DNA of 38,748 bases from an uncultured Christensenellaceae bacterium. GTDB lineage: Bacteria > Bacillota > Clostridia > Christensenellales > Borkfalkiaceae. The position numbers and the translations under genes were made by a program. The DNA lies in NCBI GenBank assembly GCA_910587625.1, contig CAJUMW010000016.1, forward strand, positions 1 to 38,748. The letters run 5' to 3'. The notes under the pieces were generated by a model, which saw nothing but the letters and a program-made list of their open reading frames with translations, was not told the DNA's origin and made no database searches. Below, one piece after another: positions 32,094 through 38,748 of this stretch; the stretch's first letter is position 1, and every line of letters starts with the position of its first letter.

Positions 32094-32405
32094 TCAATGT
32101 TCCCTGTATTCGTAGAGGTAATCGTTCACGAGCTGCCCCACATCGCTGTCATTTGCTATATCGCAGTCCTCGTAATCGACGTACCAGTCAACAAGTGATG
32201 AGATTATACACCCGCCACTTATTCTGTGAAGTAGGTCCATATCTTCATCCGACAACTCGTTGTTATCAAAATACCCTTTGATGCAACACCACGCATTTAT
32301 TCTGAACGAGTTATCCCATACCGCTTCCGCGCCCTTTGCTATGCACTCTGCTCTGTAAGTATCAAACTCGCGTTCGATGTCGGCCATTACTTCTCGCGCT
32401 GTCAT
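32094..32405 (-). CDS. Hypothetical acidic phage protein
   Basis: A 103-residue protein starting MTAREVMADIEREFDTYRAEC, with ATGA overlap to the toxin gene. Segments CCIKGYFDNNELSDEDM and DWYVDYEDCDIANDSDV are acidic and may form a compact fold. It lies directly downstream of the MazF-like gene and could in principle antagonise it, but no antitoxin feature (DNA-binding or toxin-binding motif) is visible. Confidence 0.6.
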   Translation of the reverse strand: MTAREVMADIEREFDTYRAECIAKGAEAVWDNSFRINAWCCIKGYFDNNELSDEDMDLLHRISGGCIISSLVDWYVDYEDCDIANDSDVGQLVNDYLYEYREH

Positions 32406-32935
32406 ACCGCTATTCTGCCTCCTATTACTTTTTCAAGCAAGCTATCGTACAGATGCTTGTAGGTGTCGCGTTCCGTTTGCGACTTGATGTACTCGTCGTA
32501 AGGAACCACCTGCTGGTCGGGCAGTTTTAATGCGTCTTCCTGCTTCGGCGGCTCGACGACTTTTTTCTCGACTACCTTCTCAACCACTTTGGGCGCGGGC
32601 ATATCAATTCCAAGACTGATGAGCAAAGCCGCATCGAGCATTTGTAATTCATACTCCGAGCAAGTTCCTATGTAGTTACCAAGTCTATCTTTTGACACGG
32701 AGCAAATCTGCTCGCATAATGCAATCGAGGGTTTTGTTGCGCTTCGTATATCGATATGTGTAGGCAAATCCGTTTTCGGCTGGGTTGTGAGATATACAAT
32801 CTCTACAACTCCGCTGTGTTGGTTGCACATATCGTTTGAAACTACTACTGCCGGGCGGCCTGCACGCTGCTCGCTTCCCTCTTCCTGATAGTTGCTGACG
32901 ATGTAATAAATATCGCCTCTGTTGATGTTATCCAT
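32402..32935 (-). CDS. MazF/PemK-type toxin with long C-terminal extension
   Basis: A 177-residue protein. Residues 5-110 have the MazF fold: NRGDIYYI, GSEQRAGRPAVVVSND, VEIVYLTTQPK and LCEQICSVSKDRLG. MazF toxins cut mRNA. The tail after about 115 (PKVVEKVVEKKVVEPPK, then a helical end) has no counterpart in classical MazF. GGAG precedes the ATG. No antitoxin is recognisable next to it, so it may be an orphan, as in other clostridial mobile elements. Confidence 0.85.
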   Translation of the reverse strand: MDNINRGDIYYIVSNYQEEGSEQRAGRPAVVVSNDMCNQHSGVVEIVYLTTQPKTDLPTHIDIRSATKPSIALCEQICSVSKDRLGNYIGTCSEYELQMLDAALLISLGIDMPAPKVVEKVVEKKVVEPPKQEDALKLPDQQVVPYDEYIKSQTERDTYKHLYDSLLEKVIGGRIAV

Positions 32936-32951
32936 TGTTATACTCCTTTAT

Positions 32952-33314
32952 TTAGCGTTTGTTGAACGGGTCATCTTCGCCTTTGATGATATTGTTGATG
33001 ACTCGCAAAATTTCCTTTTCATACTTATTTACGGGCTTGTTGCACACTTTCTTGCAGTAATGTCTTTCGGCTATCCGACCCGCAAGTTTTGACAGGTTTT
33101 CTATGAAGTAATCTACCAGCACTTCTTCTGCAATACTGTCAGCACTGAAACATTCCACCGCTTCATCGCCGCGACTGTTTACGAGATTAACAACAACCTC
33201 TTCTTCGCTTGAATAACAAGAGCTTATGTAATACCCATCATCAAGCCAGTTGCGCAATCCCTGAACATAGTTCTCTACTTCCGCGAGTATGCTGCCTTTT
33301 TTGATATAAGCCAT
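32952..33314 (-). CDS. Hypothetical phage protein
   Basis: A 120-residue protein starting MAYIKKGSILAEVENYVQGL with GGGGAG upstream. Segments YYISSCYSSEEEVVVNLVNS and SADSIAEEVLVDYFIEN show a mixed beta-alpha fold. It is encoded next to the toxin; a relation is possible but unproven. Confidence 0.6.
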   Translation of the reverse strand: MAYIKKGSILAEVENYVQGLRNWLDDGYYISSCYSSEEEVVVNLVNSRGDEAVECFSADSIAEEVLVDYFIENLSKLAGRIAERHYCKKVCNKPVNKYEKEILRVINNIIKGEDDPFNKR

Positions 33315-33324
33315 TTCTCCCCAC

Positions 33325-33555
33325 CTACCTGATGTTTATGTGATAGATACCGCGCTTCAAGTATTCTTCTACTATGCGCTTTGCATCTGCATCGTAGTTG
33401 ATTTCCTCGTACACTCGGCGCAGGTCGCCGTATGTCTGGTAGAGTAACACGATGAGGTCCGACGTTGCTGTTGTACTGTATGCTATCGGTTTACTACCTT
33501 TCTTTGCGTCCGGCAAATACCACGCTACATCTCCTCTTGCCTGTCTTTTTGCCAT
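33325..33555 (-). CDS. Hypothetical small phage protein
   Basis: A 76-residue protein starting MAKRQARGDVAWYLPDAKKG, coupled to the upstream stop as TAATG. A basic first part and a helical LLYQTYGDLRRVYEEINYD follow. The basic N-terminus may contact nucleic acid. Family unknown. Confidence 0.6.
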   Translation of the reverse strand: MAKRQARGDVAWYLPDAKKGSKPIAYSTTATSDLIVLLYQTYGDLRRVYEEINYDADAKRIVEEYLKRGIYHINIR

Positions 33556-34076
33556 TACGCCACCTTGCGGATTTCATACCGCATACCGACTTCGCCTTTA
33601 ATGCTATCGTCCTGAACTTTCATAAGGTAACTGTCGTATTTCAGACCGCGCTGTCTTTCGTTTCCCATAAGGTACTCCATACCCGCTTTCCTGAAATATG
33701 AAACTTTCTCCCAGTACGTCGATGAGCCGTCTGTAAGAGCGTCTACGCGCCCGCGCTCCTGATATTCCGGCGTACTCGCAATCTTGTTCCACCCGTCCAT
33801 AACTTTGCGCTCTGCCGCGTTCAAATCGCGGTAGCCTGCAAAGTACACCGTGAGCGAATTACCGTCATACTCGACTAAACTTGATTTTTCAAGCCTTAAC
33901 TCGCTCTTTTTGCCGTCGGCGTTCTGGAAGAAAATAGCAACCGAATTACTGTCTACCAATCTTCTCCAGCCTTGCAACCTTTCCGGCAAGCCGTCTTGCC
34001 ACATAGAGTGGAATGTAAATCTACCTTCAAGCGTTCCGCTTTTTGCATCGCGCTTCAAATCTGCCAATGTCTTCAT
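33555..34076 (-). CDS. Hypothetical early phage protein
   Basis: A 173-residue protein starting MKTLADLKRDAKSGTLEG with GGAGG upstream. The first 90 residues are beta-rich (NSVAIFFQNADGKKSELRL, LTVYFAGYRDL), the rest helical and aromatic (YFRKAGMEYLMGN). From memory, proteins with a similar MKTLADLK start are frequent in clostridial phages and conjugative elements. Function unknown. Confidence 0.65.
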   Translation of the reverse strand: MKTLADLKRDAKSGTLEGRFTFHSMWQDGLPERLQGWRRLVDSNSVAIFFQNADGKKSELRLEKSSLVEYDGNSLTVYFAGYRDLNAAERKVMDGWNKIASTPEYQERGRVDALTDGSSTYWEKVSYFRKAGMEYLMGNERQRGLKYDSYLMKVQDDSIKGEVGMRYEIRKVA

Positions 34077-34084
34077 ACTGCCTC

Positions 34085-34762
34085 CTATTCTAAAAATGTA
34101 AATTCCGAGGGCGCTACGCTTTCAAATTCTTCAATCTGACAGTAAAGCGCTTCTTCTGTATCGTGTTCTTCGCTGTAAGCGTCTAACACACTTTGTACTT
34201 CCGTTTCCAAATCCGACAACTTGTCGGTGTGTTCGTAGAGAAGCCCCATATTCTCATCGAGCCACTTTTGAATTTCCTGCACCGACCCGAACTGATAATG
34301 GTCGTCGAGCGTCTGTATTTCCCCGTTTTTATCGGGATAGCAAATATCGACGTAATACTCATCGGGATAGAACATACCGTCATCGTCCCATTTGCAGAAC
34401 ACACCGCACCCGCACTCTTCCGCGATATATGCAATCTTGACTTCGGGATAGAACTTTTCGACTATCTCGTTCCATATTGCTATTTTCGGCCCCCACGCCG
34501 TTTCGGTCCACATAGTAAATACGCGGTACTCGTCGTAATCGTAAGGCTCGTCCATCCCGTCAACCCATCCGCGGCACTCGATTTTCTCTGCGCCGAGTTC
34601 GGGGAAAAACGTATTTGCGAAATCTCCCATCCATCCGTTCTTGAAATCGTTTTCTTGTGTAGGCTCCCCTTTGATGATGCCGAGGAACTTTTTATACATT
34701 TCGTCTACCCTATCTTTATCCTTTGAGTAGAACTTGATTGCTGTTGAACACCAATTAGGCAT
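34085..34762 (-). CDS. YubB / Api92-like ferredoxin-like domain protein
   Basis: A 225-residue protein starting MPNWCSTAIKFYSKDKD, the typical opening of YubB/DUF1281-type proteins with a ferredoxin-like fold. FTMWTETAWGPKI in the middle and an acidic C-terminus follow. GGAGG precedes the ATG. Functions of this family are not established; its members occur on plasmids and phages. A second related gene lies directly upstream. Confidence 0.75.
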   Translation of the reverse strand: MPNWCSTAIKFYSKDKDRVDEMYKKFLGIIKGEPTQENDFKNGWMGDFANTFFPELGAEKIECRGWVDGMDEPYDYDEYRVFTMWTETAWGPKIAIWNEIVEKFYPEVKIAYIAEECGCGVFCKWDDDGMFYPDEYYVDICYPDKNGEIQTLDDHYQFGSVQEIQKWLDENMGLLYEHTDKLSDLETEVQSVLDAYSEEHDTEEALYCQIEEFESVAPSEFTFLE

Positions 34763-34875
34763 TTGCTTTACCTCCGTTTTATGCCTTTATTTGCGCCTGT
34801 AACGGGCGAAATTATTTTATGGGTATTTGTGAGAACTATCGCGTTTGATGCGAGAGAGAGCCTGTTGGCGCGTAT

Positions 34876-35688
34876 TTATGCGTCCTCGCGCCATTTGTAC
34901 GTTCCTTCTTTCTCGTCGTACTCGTAATCGTCTCCACATCCCCATATTCTGAACGCCTGTTCATACGCTTCTTTGGAGCAGTTGTCGTATGCTACCGACT
35001 CGATGAACTCGCCGCCCTTAACCCTGATGTAACCGACCTGACATCCCGTGTCTTCGTCTGCGTATTCGTAATAGAACTCGTAGTCTGGATGCTGAATAGA
35101 CAATTCCACGATTAAGCCGACTACGTTGCTCCACGCAGTGGAAAATTCGATTTCGTCGTCTGTCACATAGCAGTCGCAGGCGTTCCATTTTGTTCCCCAG
35201 TGGTCGCGGCTCCAATCGTACCAGTCAAGGTAGCCGTAGATGAGGTAATTGTCGAGCGCTCTCTTACCGTAGGCGTATACGTCTTCCTTTGTGTTGAATA
35301 CTGGGTCATCGCTATCGAATTGACTCTCTTTCGTGTATCTCTTGATGAGGTCTTCGAGCATTTTGTTACGCTCGTCTTCGTTAAGAATGGGAATGTCAGC
35401 GAGCCTTGCATTGACAAGACTAAAACGCGGCTGGCTGTTCTTGTATGCAACGTAGGCTTTGACGTATTTCGTGTGTTCAGAGAAGCCAATAGGAAGACTG
35501 TTGATAAACAACTTCATACAGTTTTCCGTAGGGCCGCCACAACAGATACGAAGCTCGTCCGGCATAGGAATAATCTTGTTGAAATCGAAACGCTTATGTC
35601 CGTCTTTGCATACTTCGCAAAGCGAGTCGATAAGCTCTTTGGGGTTCTCCCCCGACACTTGCAATTTTGCTTTTACATAATTCGGCAT
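34876..35688 (-). CDS. YubB / Api92-like ferredoxin-like domain protein
   Basis: A 270-residue protein from ATG 35688 with GGAGGAG upstream. The start MPNYVKAKLQVSGENPKEL is the family signature and DWSRDHWGTKWNACDCY near residue 165 is the conserved WGTKWxA motif. The end is acidic and ends in REDA. It is paralogous in layout to the next gene, yet much diverged. Function unknown. Confidence 0.8.
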   Translation of the reverse strand: MPNYVKAKLQVSGENPKELIDSLCEVCKDGHKRFDFNKIIPMPDELRICCGGPTENCMKLFINSLPIGFSEHTKYVKAYVAYKNSQPRFSLVNARLADIPILNEDERNKMLEDLIKRYTKESQFDSDDPVFNTKEDVYAYGKRALDNYLIYGYLDWYDWSRDHWGTKWNACDCYVTDDEIEFSTAWSNVVGLIVELSIQHPDYEFYYEYADEDTGCQVGYIRVKGGEFIESVAYDNCSKEAYEQAFRIWGCGDDYEYDEKEGTYKWREDA

Positions 35689-35690
35689 AT

Positions 35691-36269
35691 TTATCTCCTC
35701 CAATCCGAAAATTCTGTTCTTTCGACGTACAGGTAGTAGTAATCCCCGTCTTCGTCTTCAAATTCGAGCGCGGGCAATCCGTCCGCAATTCTTGTTCTTA
35801 TCTCGCCGTCCACGTCTCGCAAGAAGAAATCTCCGTCCTTAATCTGTTTCTTGACTTTCTCGACCTCTTTGTCAAAGCGTTTGAGCGCTTCTTCTTTGTT
35901 GGTTGTTTGCAGGTACATCTGGTCCTCGTATTCTCCGTCGGTCCGCAACTCGTCCCTGACCGTGTACAGGCATCTGTTGACCTTTCCTTTCGGATAAATG
36001 GGTCCCTCGAAGATAATCTCGCCTTGCAGTTCCGCCGCCATATAGACTTGATACGAGTCATCTCCCGTATACTCGTTGAGTAACCAATTATCAAGCCACT
36101 CTTCCGTGATTTCGTGGTCGGCTACCATACTCATATAATCGAACAACCACTTTTTGCGCACAGCGAATATGTAATCTTCGTACCCGCAGTTAGCTTCGTC
36201 GCTCGTTACAAATCCGCTTTCCAAGTACAAGATTTTAAGGTCTTCGTACTGACTTTCTCTCGTAAACAT
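35691..36269 (-). CDS. Hypothetical acidic phage protein
   Basis: A 192-residue protein from ATG 36269, coupled to the upstream stop as TAATG with AAGGAGG upstream. It is rich in Asp, Glu and Tyr; segments ITEEWLDNWLLNEYTGDD and DEDGDYYYLYVERTEF stand out. The acidic, aromatic nature resembles DNA-mimic or antirestriction proteins in general, but no specific family is visible. Confidence 0.6.
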   Translation of the reverse strand: MFTRESQYEDLKILYLESGFVTSDEANCGYEDYIFAVRKKWLFDYMSMVADHEITEEWLDNWLLNEYTGDDSYQVYMAAELQGEIIFEGPIYPKGKVNRCLYTVRDELRTDGEYEDQMYLQTTNKEEALKRFDKEVEKVKKQIKDGDFFLRDVDGEIRTRIADGLPALEFEDEDGDYYYLYVERTEFSDWRR

Positions 36270-36451
36270 TAGCAAGCCTCCTTCTTAACTCGTCTTGTGA
36301 TGATGCGGTGTGTCGCATTGCGTTCGTTTTCCTGATAGACGCGGAGCGTCTTTCTTGCTTCGGCCATAGATGCTTCCATCGTAAGGTCATCCCAGCCATA
36401 GCCGTAGTTTCCCTGAATGACTATCTCATCTGTTGTCTTTCTTTGATACAT
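36269..36451 (-). CDS. Hypothetical small phage protein
   Basis: A 60-residue basic protein starting MYQRKTTDEIVIQGNYGYG with GGAGG upstream, followed by MEASMAEARKTLRVYQENE and a basic end (THRIITRRVKKEAC). Function unknown. Confidence 0.6.
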   Translation of the reverse strand: MYQRKTTDEIVIQGNYGYGWDDLTMEASMAEARKTLRVYQENERNATHRIITRRVKKEAC

Positions 36452-36460
36452 ACGGACCTC

Positions 36461-36994
36461 CTAAAAATTGTAGTCGTAGAACTCGTGCCTGCCGAGACCG
36501 ATTTTAATGCTCTGGTCGCCGCCCGTAGTAAATCGCCCCTTTTTCTCGCTCCAATAACATTTGGTTATCTCGCCGTTAGGGTCGCGCTCGTAGGTGTACG
36601 ACTGCTCATCTTGATTTGTGCAATGCGCGGCGAAGCCACCGGGGACAAATTCGGGTTTGAAATTCGGGTCGAGCGTAGCTTTATCTCTCTGCACCGTGAT
36701 TGTCTTCGCTGTCTTTGCGATTACAGTGCAAGCATAAGCATCGCTGTATAGGTACATCGTTACGCCGTCGCCGACCTCAACTTCTCTGTTCATTTCGGTA
36801 TGTATGGCTCTTTCCAGCGACCTGATGTCTTCCCCGAATTGTCTGCCATATTTGTCGTAGTATTCATTCCAAGCTGCGTCCCAGCCTTCTTGCGTAGGGT
36901 CTGTTCTATTCGCAACCATCTCGTTGAACTTCTCTTCTTTGAGGGCTTTCAGTTCTTCAAGCTGATGTCTTAATTCTTCGCTTCTTTTTACCAT
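36461..36994 (-). CDS. Hypothetical phage protein
   Basis: A 177-residue protein starting MVKRSEELRHQLEELKALK, with an N-terminal coiled coil and a beta-rich C-terminal part (VGDGVTMYLYSDAYACTVIA, KTITVQRDKATL). The last segment LGRHEFYDYNF is aromatic. It overlaps the upstream gene by 7 bp. From memory, the second half resembles small domains of clostridial mobile elements that follow the pattern 'GMGvT...SDrhP.TVI'. Confidence 0.6.
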   Translation of the reverse strand: MVKRSEELRHQLEELKALKEEKFNEMVANRTDPTQEGWDAAWNEYYDKYGRQFGEDIRSLERAIHTEMNREVEVGDGVTMYLYSDAYACTVIAKTAKTITVQRDKATLDPNFKPEFVPGGFAAHCTNQDEQSYTYERDPNGEITKCYWSEKKGRFTTGGDQSIKIGLGRHEFYDYNF

Positions 36995-37428
36995 ACTCGT
37001 CTGATACCCCCGCCAAAACTTTGGACGAACACGTCGCCAAATTCACTTCCCCAGTCGTAGCTCCTGTTCCAAGTGTAGGCAAACGCATAGAAACCATTGT
37101 CTTCCTTAACCAGCAGGTCATCCCATTCGGCTTGATGGTCGGTAACTACGAGGAAGCTCCACATATCGTCGCCTTCGATTTTCTCGTGCGTGATTGCGTA
37201 TACTTTGCACCCATACTTCTCTTCTATTTCGCGCATCTTCTTTTCGATTTCAGGTTCTTGATATACCCAGAACCCGCCGAAGCGTTCAAAGAAGCATACA
37301 TTATCATTTTTGACAAATCCGTCTATGTAAGGTTTGAAAATACCGAGCTTGCGCAGATACTCTGCCGCTTTTGCTTTCTGTTCCGGCGTTGTCTGTTTAA
37401 CCTCGCCGCTTTTTGCTGTTTCTTCCAT
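36988..37428 (-). CDS. Hypothetical phage protein
   Basis: A 146-residue protein with a Lys- and Glu-rich N-terminal part (VKQTTPEQKAKAAEYLRKLG), then beta-rich segments (NDNVCFFERFGGFWVYQE, DMWSFLVVTDHQAEW) and a terminal SFGGGIRRVW. GGAGG precedes the ATG. Family unknown. Confidence 0.6.
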   Translation of the reverse strand: MEETAKSGEVKQTTPEQKAKAAEYLRKLGIFKPYIDGFVKNDNVCFFERFGGFWVYQEPEIEKKMREIEEKYGCKVYAITHEKIEGDDMWSFLVVTDHQAEWDDLLVKEDNGFYAFAYTWNRSYDWGSEFGDVFVQSFGGGIRRVW

Positions 37429-37490
37429 TAAAATACCTCCGTAATTGTTTGACTTTTTTCGTTCCGCCTGTTACAATTAAGGAGCAAACA

Positions 37491-37517
37491 AGGGCAGGCA
37501 GAAAATGAATTTGCCCT
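37491..37517. repeat. Small inverted repeat in leader
   Basis: AGGGCA (37491-37496) and TGCCCT (37512-37517) form a 6-bp stem that can extend by G-T pairs, with no T run on the minus strand. It lies between the 48-residue gene and the next gene and could affect message stability. Confidence 0.5.
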
Positions 37518-37529
37518 CGTTGCACCCCG

Positions 37530-37566
37530 TAGTTATTCGCAGGCTTGGTCGCAGGTTGAATAACTA
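37530..37566. repeat. Inverted repeat at the stop of the 48-residue gene
   Basis: TAGTTATTC (37530-37538) and GAATAACTA (37558-37566) are perfect 9-bp arms around a 19-base loop, which itself has two copies of CGCAGG. One arm ends in the stop codon. No T run follows, so it is not a clear terminator. It may control expression of the following gene. Confidence 0.55.
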
Positions 37567-37710
37567 CTTTTCTTTTTTCGCTAAAATGTTAGCAAGGAAC
37601 TCATCAAGCTCTTCAAGCGATTTGCACTTTTTCAAGTATTCGCGTATCGAGCGGATGAGCATCTCTGTCGCCGACATCTCTTCTAACTCCTTTTCGTTAT
37701 CGTTAGTCAT
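37564..37710 (-). CDS. Small early phage protein, first of the operon
   Basis: A 48-residue protein beginning MTNDNEKELEEMSATEM, followed by a basic helix (LIRSIREYLKKCK) and an acidic helix. AAGGAGG is 12 bases before the ATG, a wide spacing. It is the first gene after the first early promoter. An amphipathic, two-helix protein of this size could be a regulator or inhibitor; no family is recognised. Confidence 0.65.
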   Translation of the reverse strand: MTNDNEKELEEMSATEMLIRSIREYLKKCKSLEELDEFLANILAKKEK

Positions 37711-37755
37711 TATGTAATTGAACCTCCTTGAATTATTTTTCTGCCTTTCGTAAAA

Positions 37756-37841
37756 CTTGCCGTTCGGTAAGTTTTATTTATGCTCTTATTATATCGTACA
37801 GTTCTGTAAGTTGTAAAGCATTTTTTCTTCGTTTTTGTGAA
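37756..37841 (-). promoter_or_regulatory. First early promoter with two operators
   Basis: The minus strand has TTTACA (37812-37817), an 18-base spacer and TATAAT (37788-37793). A 16-bp inverted repeat (CGTAC-N6-GTAAG, 37795-37810) fills the spacer and a second (CTTGC-N6-GTAAG, 37756-37771) lies downstream of the start. TTTTTGTGAA (37832-37841, plus strand) lies 14 bases upstream of the -35. The layout equals that of the promoter at 31343-31428. Confidence 0.85.
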
Positions 37842-37890
37842 ATATTTTAGAATTATTTAGATTTTTCATTATGTCGTGAATTATGTACAT

Positions 37891-37916
37891 ATCGCCCGCC
37901 ACACAGGACGGGCGAT
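37891..37916. repeat. Hairpin just after the variable-region gene
   Basis: ATCGCCCG (37891-37898) and CGGGCGAT (37909-37916) are perfect 8-bp arms with a 10-base loop, 13 bases after the stop codon. On the minus strand no T run follows, so it is a poor terminator for that gene. A GC-rich hairpin in this place is a known part of DGR target sites. Confidence 0.75.
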
Positions 37917-37929
37917 TTTTGATGCAGGA

Positions 37930-38733
37930 TTACAAGCAAAAGCCGAAGCACACGCCGTAGCTGTTGCTCGCGATGTAGGTGTTGACGTTGCCGCTGGTGT
38001 CGACATAGCAGAAGTAGTAGCTGTAGCTGGCGTTAGGCGAACGCAACCACCAGTAGCTGGCGGAAGTCACATTCCTGTGCTTGATGCGATTACTTGCGTC
38101 TTTGAAATACGGATATTGCTTTCCTTCGTTTGACACTGCGTATTCCGTAGTACCAAAAACCTCTTTCTCGCTGAATAAGAAGAGCTTGTCCGCCGTCTGT
38201 TCCGCATCTTCCGAGCAATCTCCCTCTCCCGTGAGTTTTATCGCCGTCTTGATGTGCTTGCGAAGTTCATCCGGCAGGAGCTTGTAGATGCGTTCCATAT
38301 ACACGGTACGCATTTTGCTGTCGCGCCATCCGCCGACGTTGGTGTCGTCCGCGTTCATCTCAAACCTGCCATCCATAAGCTCTTTGAGTCCGAACGTAAT
38401 TCCCGCAAGTCCGCCTTTTTGCAGCTTGTCGTGGTTGAAGCCGAGGATGACAAACGTGACCTCTTCTCCTGTGTAAAGAGTGCAGGTTTTCTCGTCCCCA
38501 ATACTGAACTTCTCTGCCGCGTTTCCTGTTGCGGCGATGTCAGCTATCTCGTCCCACGAATAATCGTCGAGAATACCGACCTCTGCCGTTGCGTAGTATT
38601 CACGCAGACTTGCAAGCACGGCGCAACTATCGCACGCTCCCGCCGCCCTGATTTTCGGGCAGAGGCACGCCGCGTTGCACAGCTCGTCTTTTGCCAGCTT
38701 TTCAGCCTTCTTATACCTTTCTTCTTTGTTCAT
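37930..38733 (-). CDS. DUF6273-like protein with a DGR-type variable C-terminus
   Basis: A 267-residue protein with AAGGAGG before its ATG. The first 50 residues contain a Cys-rich unit (CNAACLCPKIRAAGACDSC) that may bind a metal. Residues about 75-267 match DUF6273 from memory: DSKMRTVYMERIYKLLP, SASYWWLRSPN and the terminal GVCFGFCL. The end resembles the C-type lectin-like fold of DGR targets. Residues 234-263 are dominated by Asn, Ser, Tyr, Thr and Val with NNC codons. No reverse transcriptase or template repeat is present in the window, so they may lie beyond 38748 or elsewhere. Whether the gene belongs to this phage is not certain. Confidence 0.8.
   Translation of the reverse strand: MNKEERYKKAEKLAKDELCNAACLCPKIRAAGACDSCAVLASLREYYATAEVGILDDYSWDEIADIAATGNAAEKFSIGDEKTCTLYTGEEVTFVILGFNHDKLQKGGLAGITFGLKELMDGRFEMNADDTNVGGWRDSKMRTVYMERIYKLLPDELRKHIKTAIKLTGEGDCSEDAEQTADKLFLFSEKEVFGTTEYAVSNEGKQYPYFKDASNRIKHRNVTSASYWWLRSPNASYSYYFCYVDTSGNVNTYIASNSYGVCFGFCL
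37945..38061 (-). other. Candidate DGR variable region
   Basis: Of the 30 codons from residue 234 to 263, 27 end in C (mostly AAC, AGC, TAC, ACC, GTC, GAC). This is what results when AAC codons of a template are changed at their two A bases. Upstream codons of the same gene are mixed. The region ends next to the stop codon, as in known DGR targets. Confidence 0.6.
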
Positions 38734-38748
38734 ATTTTGAACCTCCTT

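Noticed and set aside
32094..32405. Antitoxin partner for the MazF-like toxin
   Set aside because: No DNA-binding domain or typical MazE-like tail; it is downstream of the toxin, unlike the usual order.
37891..37916. Hairpin as an intrinsic terminator of the DUF6273-like gene
   Set aside because: The T run is on the wrong side for minus-strand transcription; a plus-strand gene that could use it was not found.
1..38748. CRISPR arrays, tRNA or rRNA genes, insertion sequences
   Set aside because: No regularly spaced repeats, cloverleaf sequences or transposase genes were seen; the two recombinases are phage integrases.

Overview
The window carries a temperate, long-tailed (siphovirus-type) phage of a Gram-positive host, most likely a gut Clostridia-type member of the Bacillota. 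This rests on GGAGG-type ribosome binding sites before nearly every gene, HK97-type head genes, TP901-type tail genes, paired large serine recombinases, and family matches recalled from clostridial prophages. Every gene I can support lies on the minus strand, so the phage reads from high to low coordinates.

Layout in the direction of transcription: (1) 38733-37930, a DUF6273-like protein whose last 30 or so codons look like the variable region of a diversity-generating retroelement (DGR). (2) 37841-37756, an early promoter with two operators, then a cluster of small genes (37710-32094) of mostly unknown function that includes a MazF/PemK toxin, closed by an XRE-type repressor (32032-31529) and a terminator. 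(3) 31428-31343, a second early promoter almost identical in design, then a second small-gene cluster (31321-24189) with a DNA methyltransferase, a MazG-zinc ribbon fusion and a radical-SAM-like DUF5131 protein. (4) 24086-24058, a late promoter that also carries the operator, followed by a hairpin at the start of the transcript. (5) Packaging and head: large terminase, ParB-methyltransferase fusion, two small proteins, portal, prohead protease, major capsid, connectors. (6) Tail: tail tube, chaperone pair with a -1 frameshift site, tape measure, distal tail and baseplate, fibres, membrane and holin-like proteins. (7) A 43-residue SHOCT-like protein whose last codons form a terminator, then two overlapping large serine recombinases that end at a terminator near 2080. 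Left of this are a tag glycosylase gene with its own promoter and terminator, and the end of another, unrelated phage-like operon (1259-1).

No endolysin, small terminase, replication initiator, helicase, polymerase or reverse transcriptase is recognisable. The prophage probably continues beyond 38748, and I could not place its attachment sites. The most interesting signals are the DGR-like variable region at 37945-38061 with a hairpin just after the stop codon, and a 16-bp inverted-repeat operator (CTTGC-N6-GTAAG) placed at equivalent positions in two early promoters and also found in the late promoter. No stretch of more than 300 bases lacks a gene; the longest gaps are 23966-24188, 37711-37929 and 31322-31528, each holding regulatory signals.
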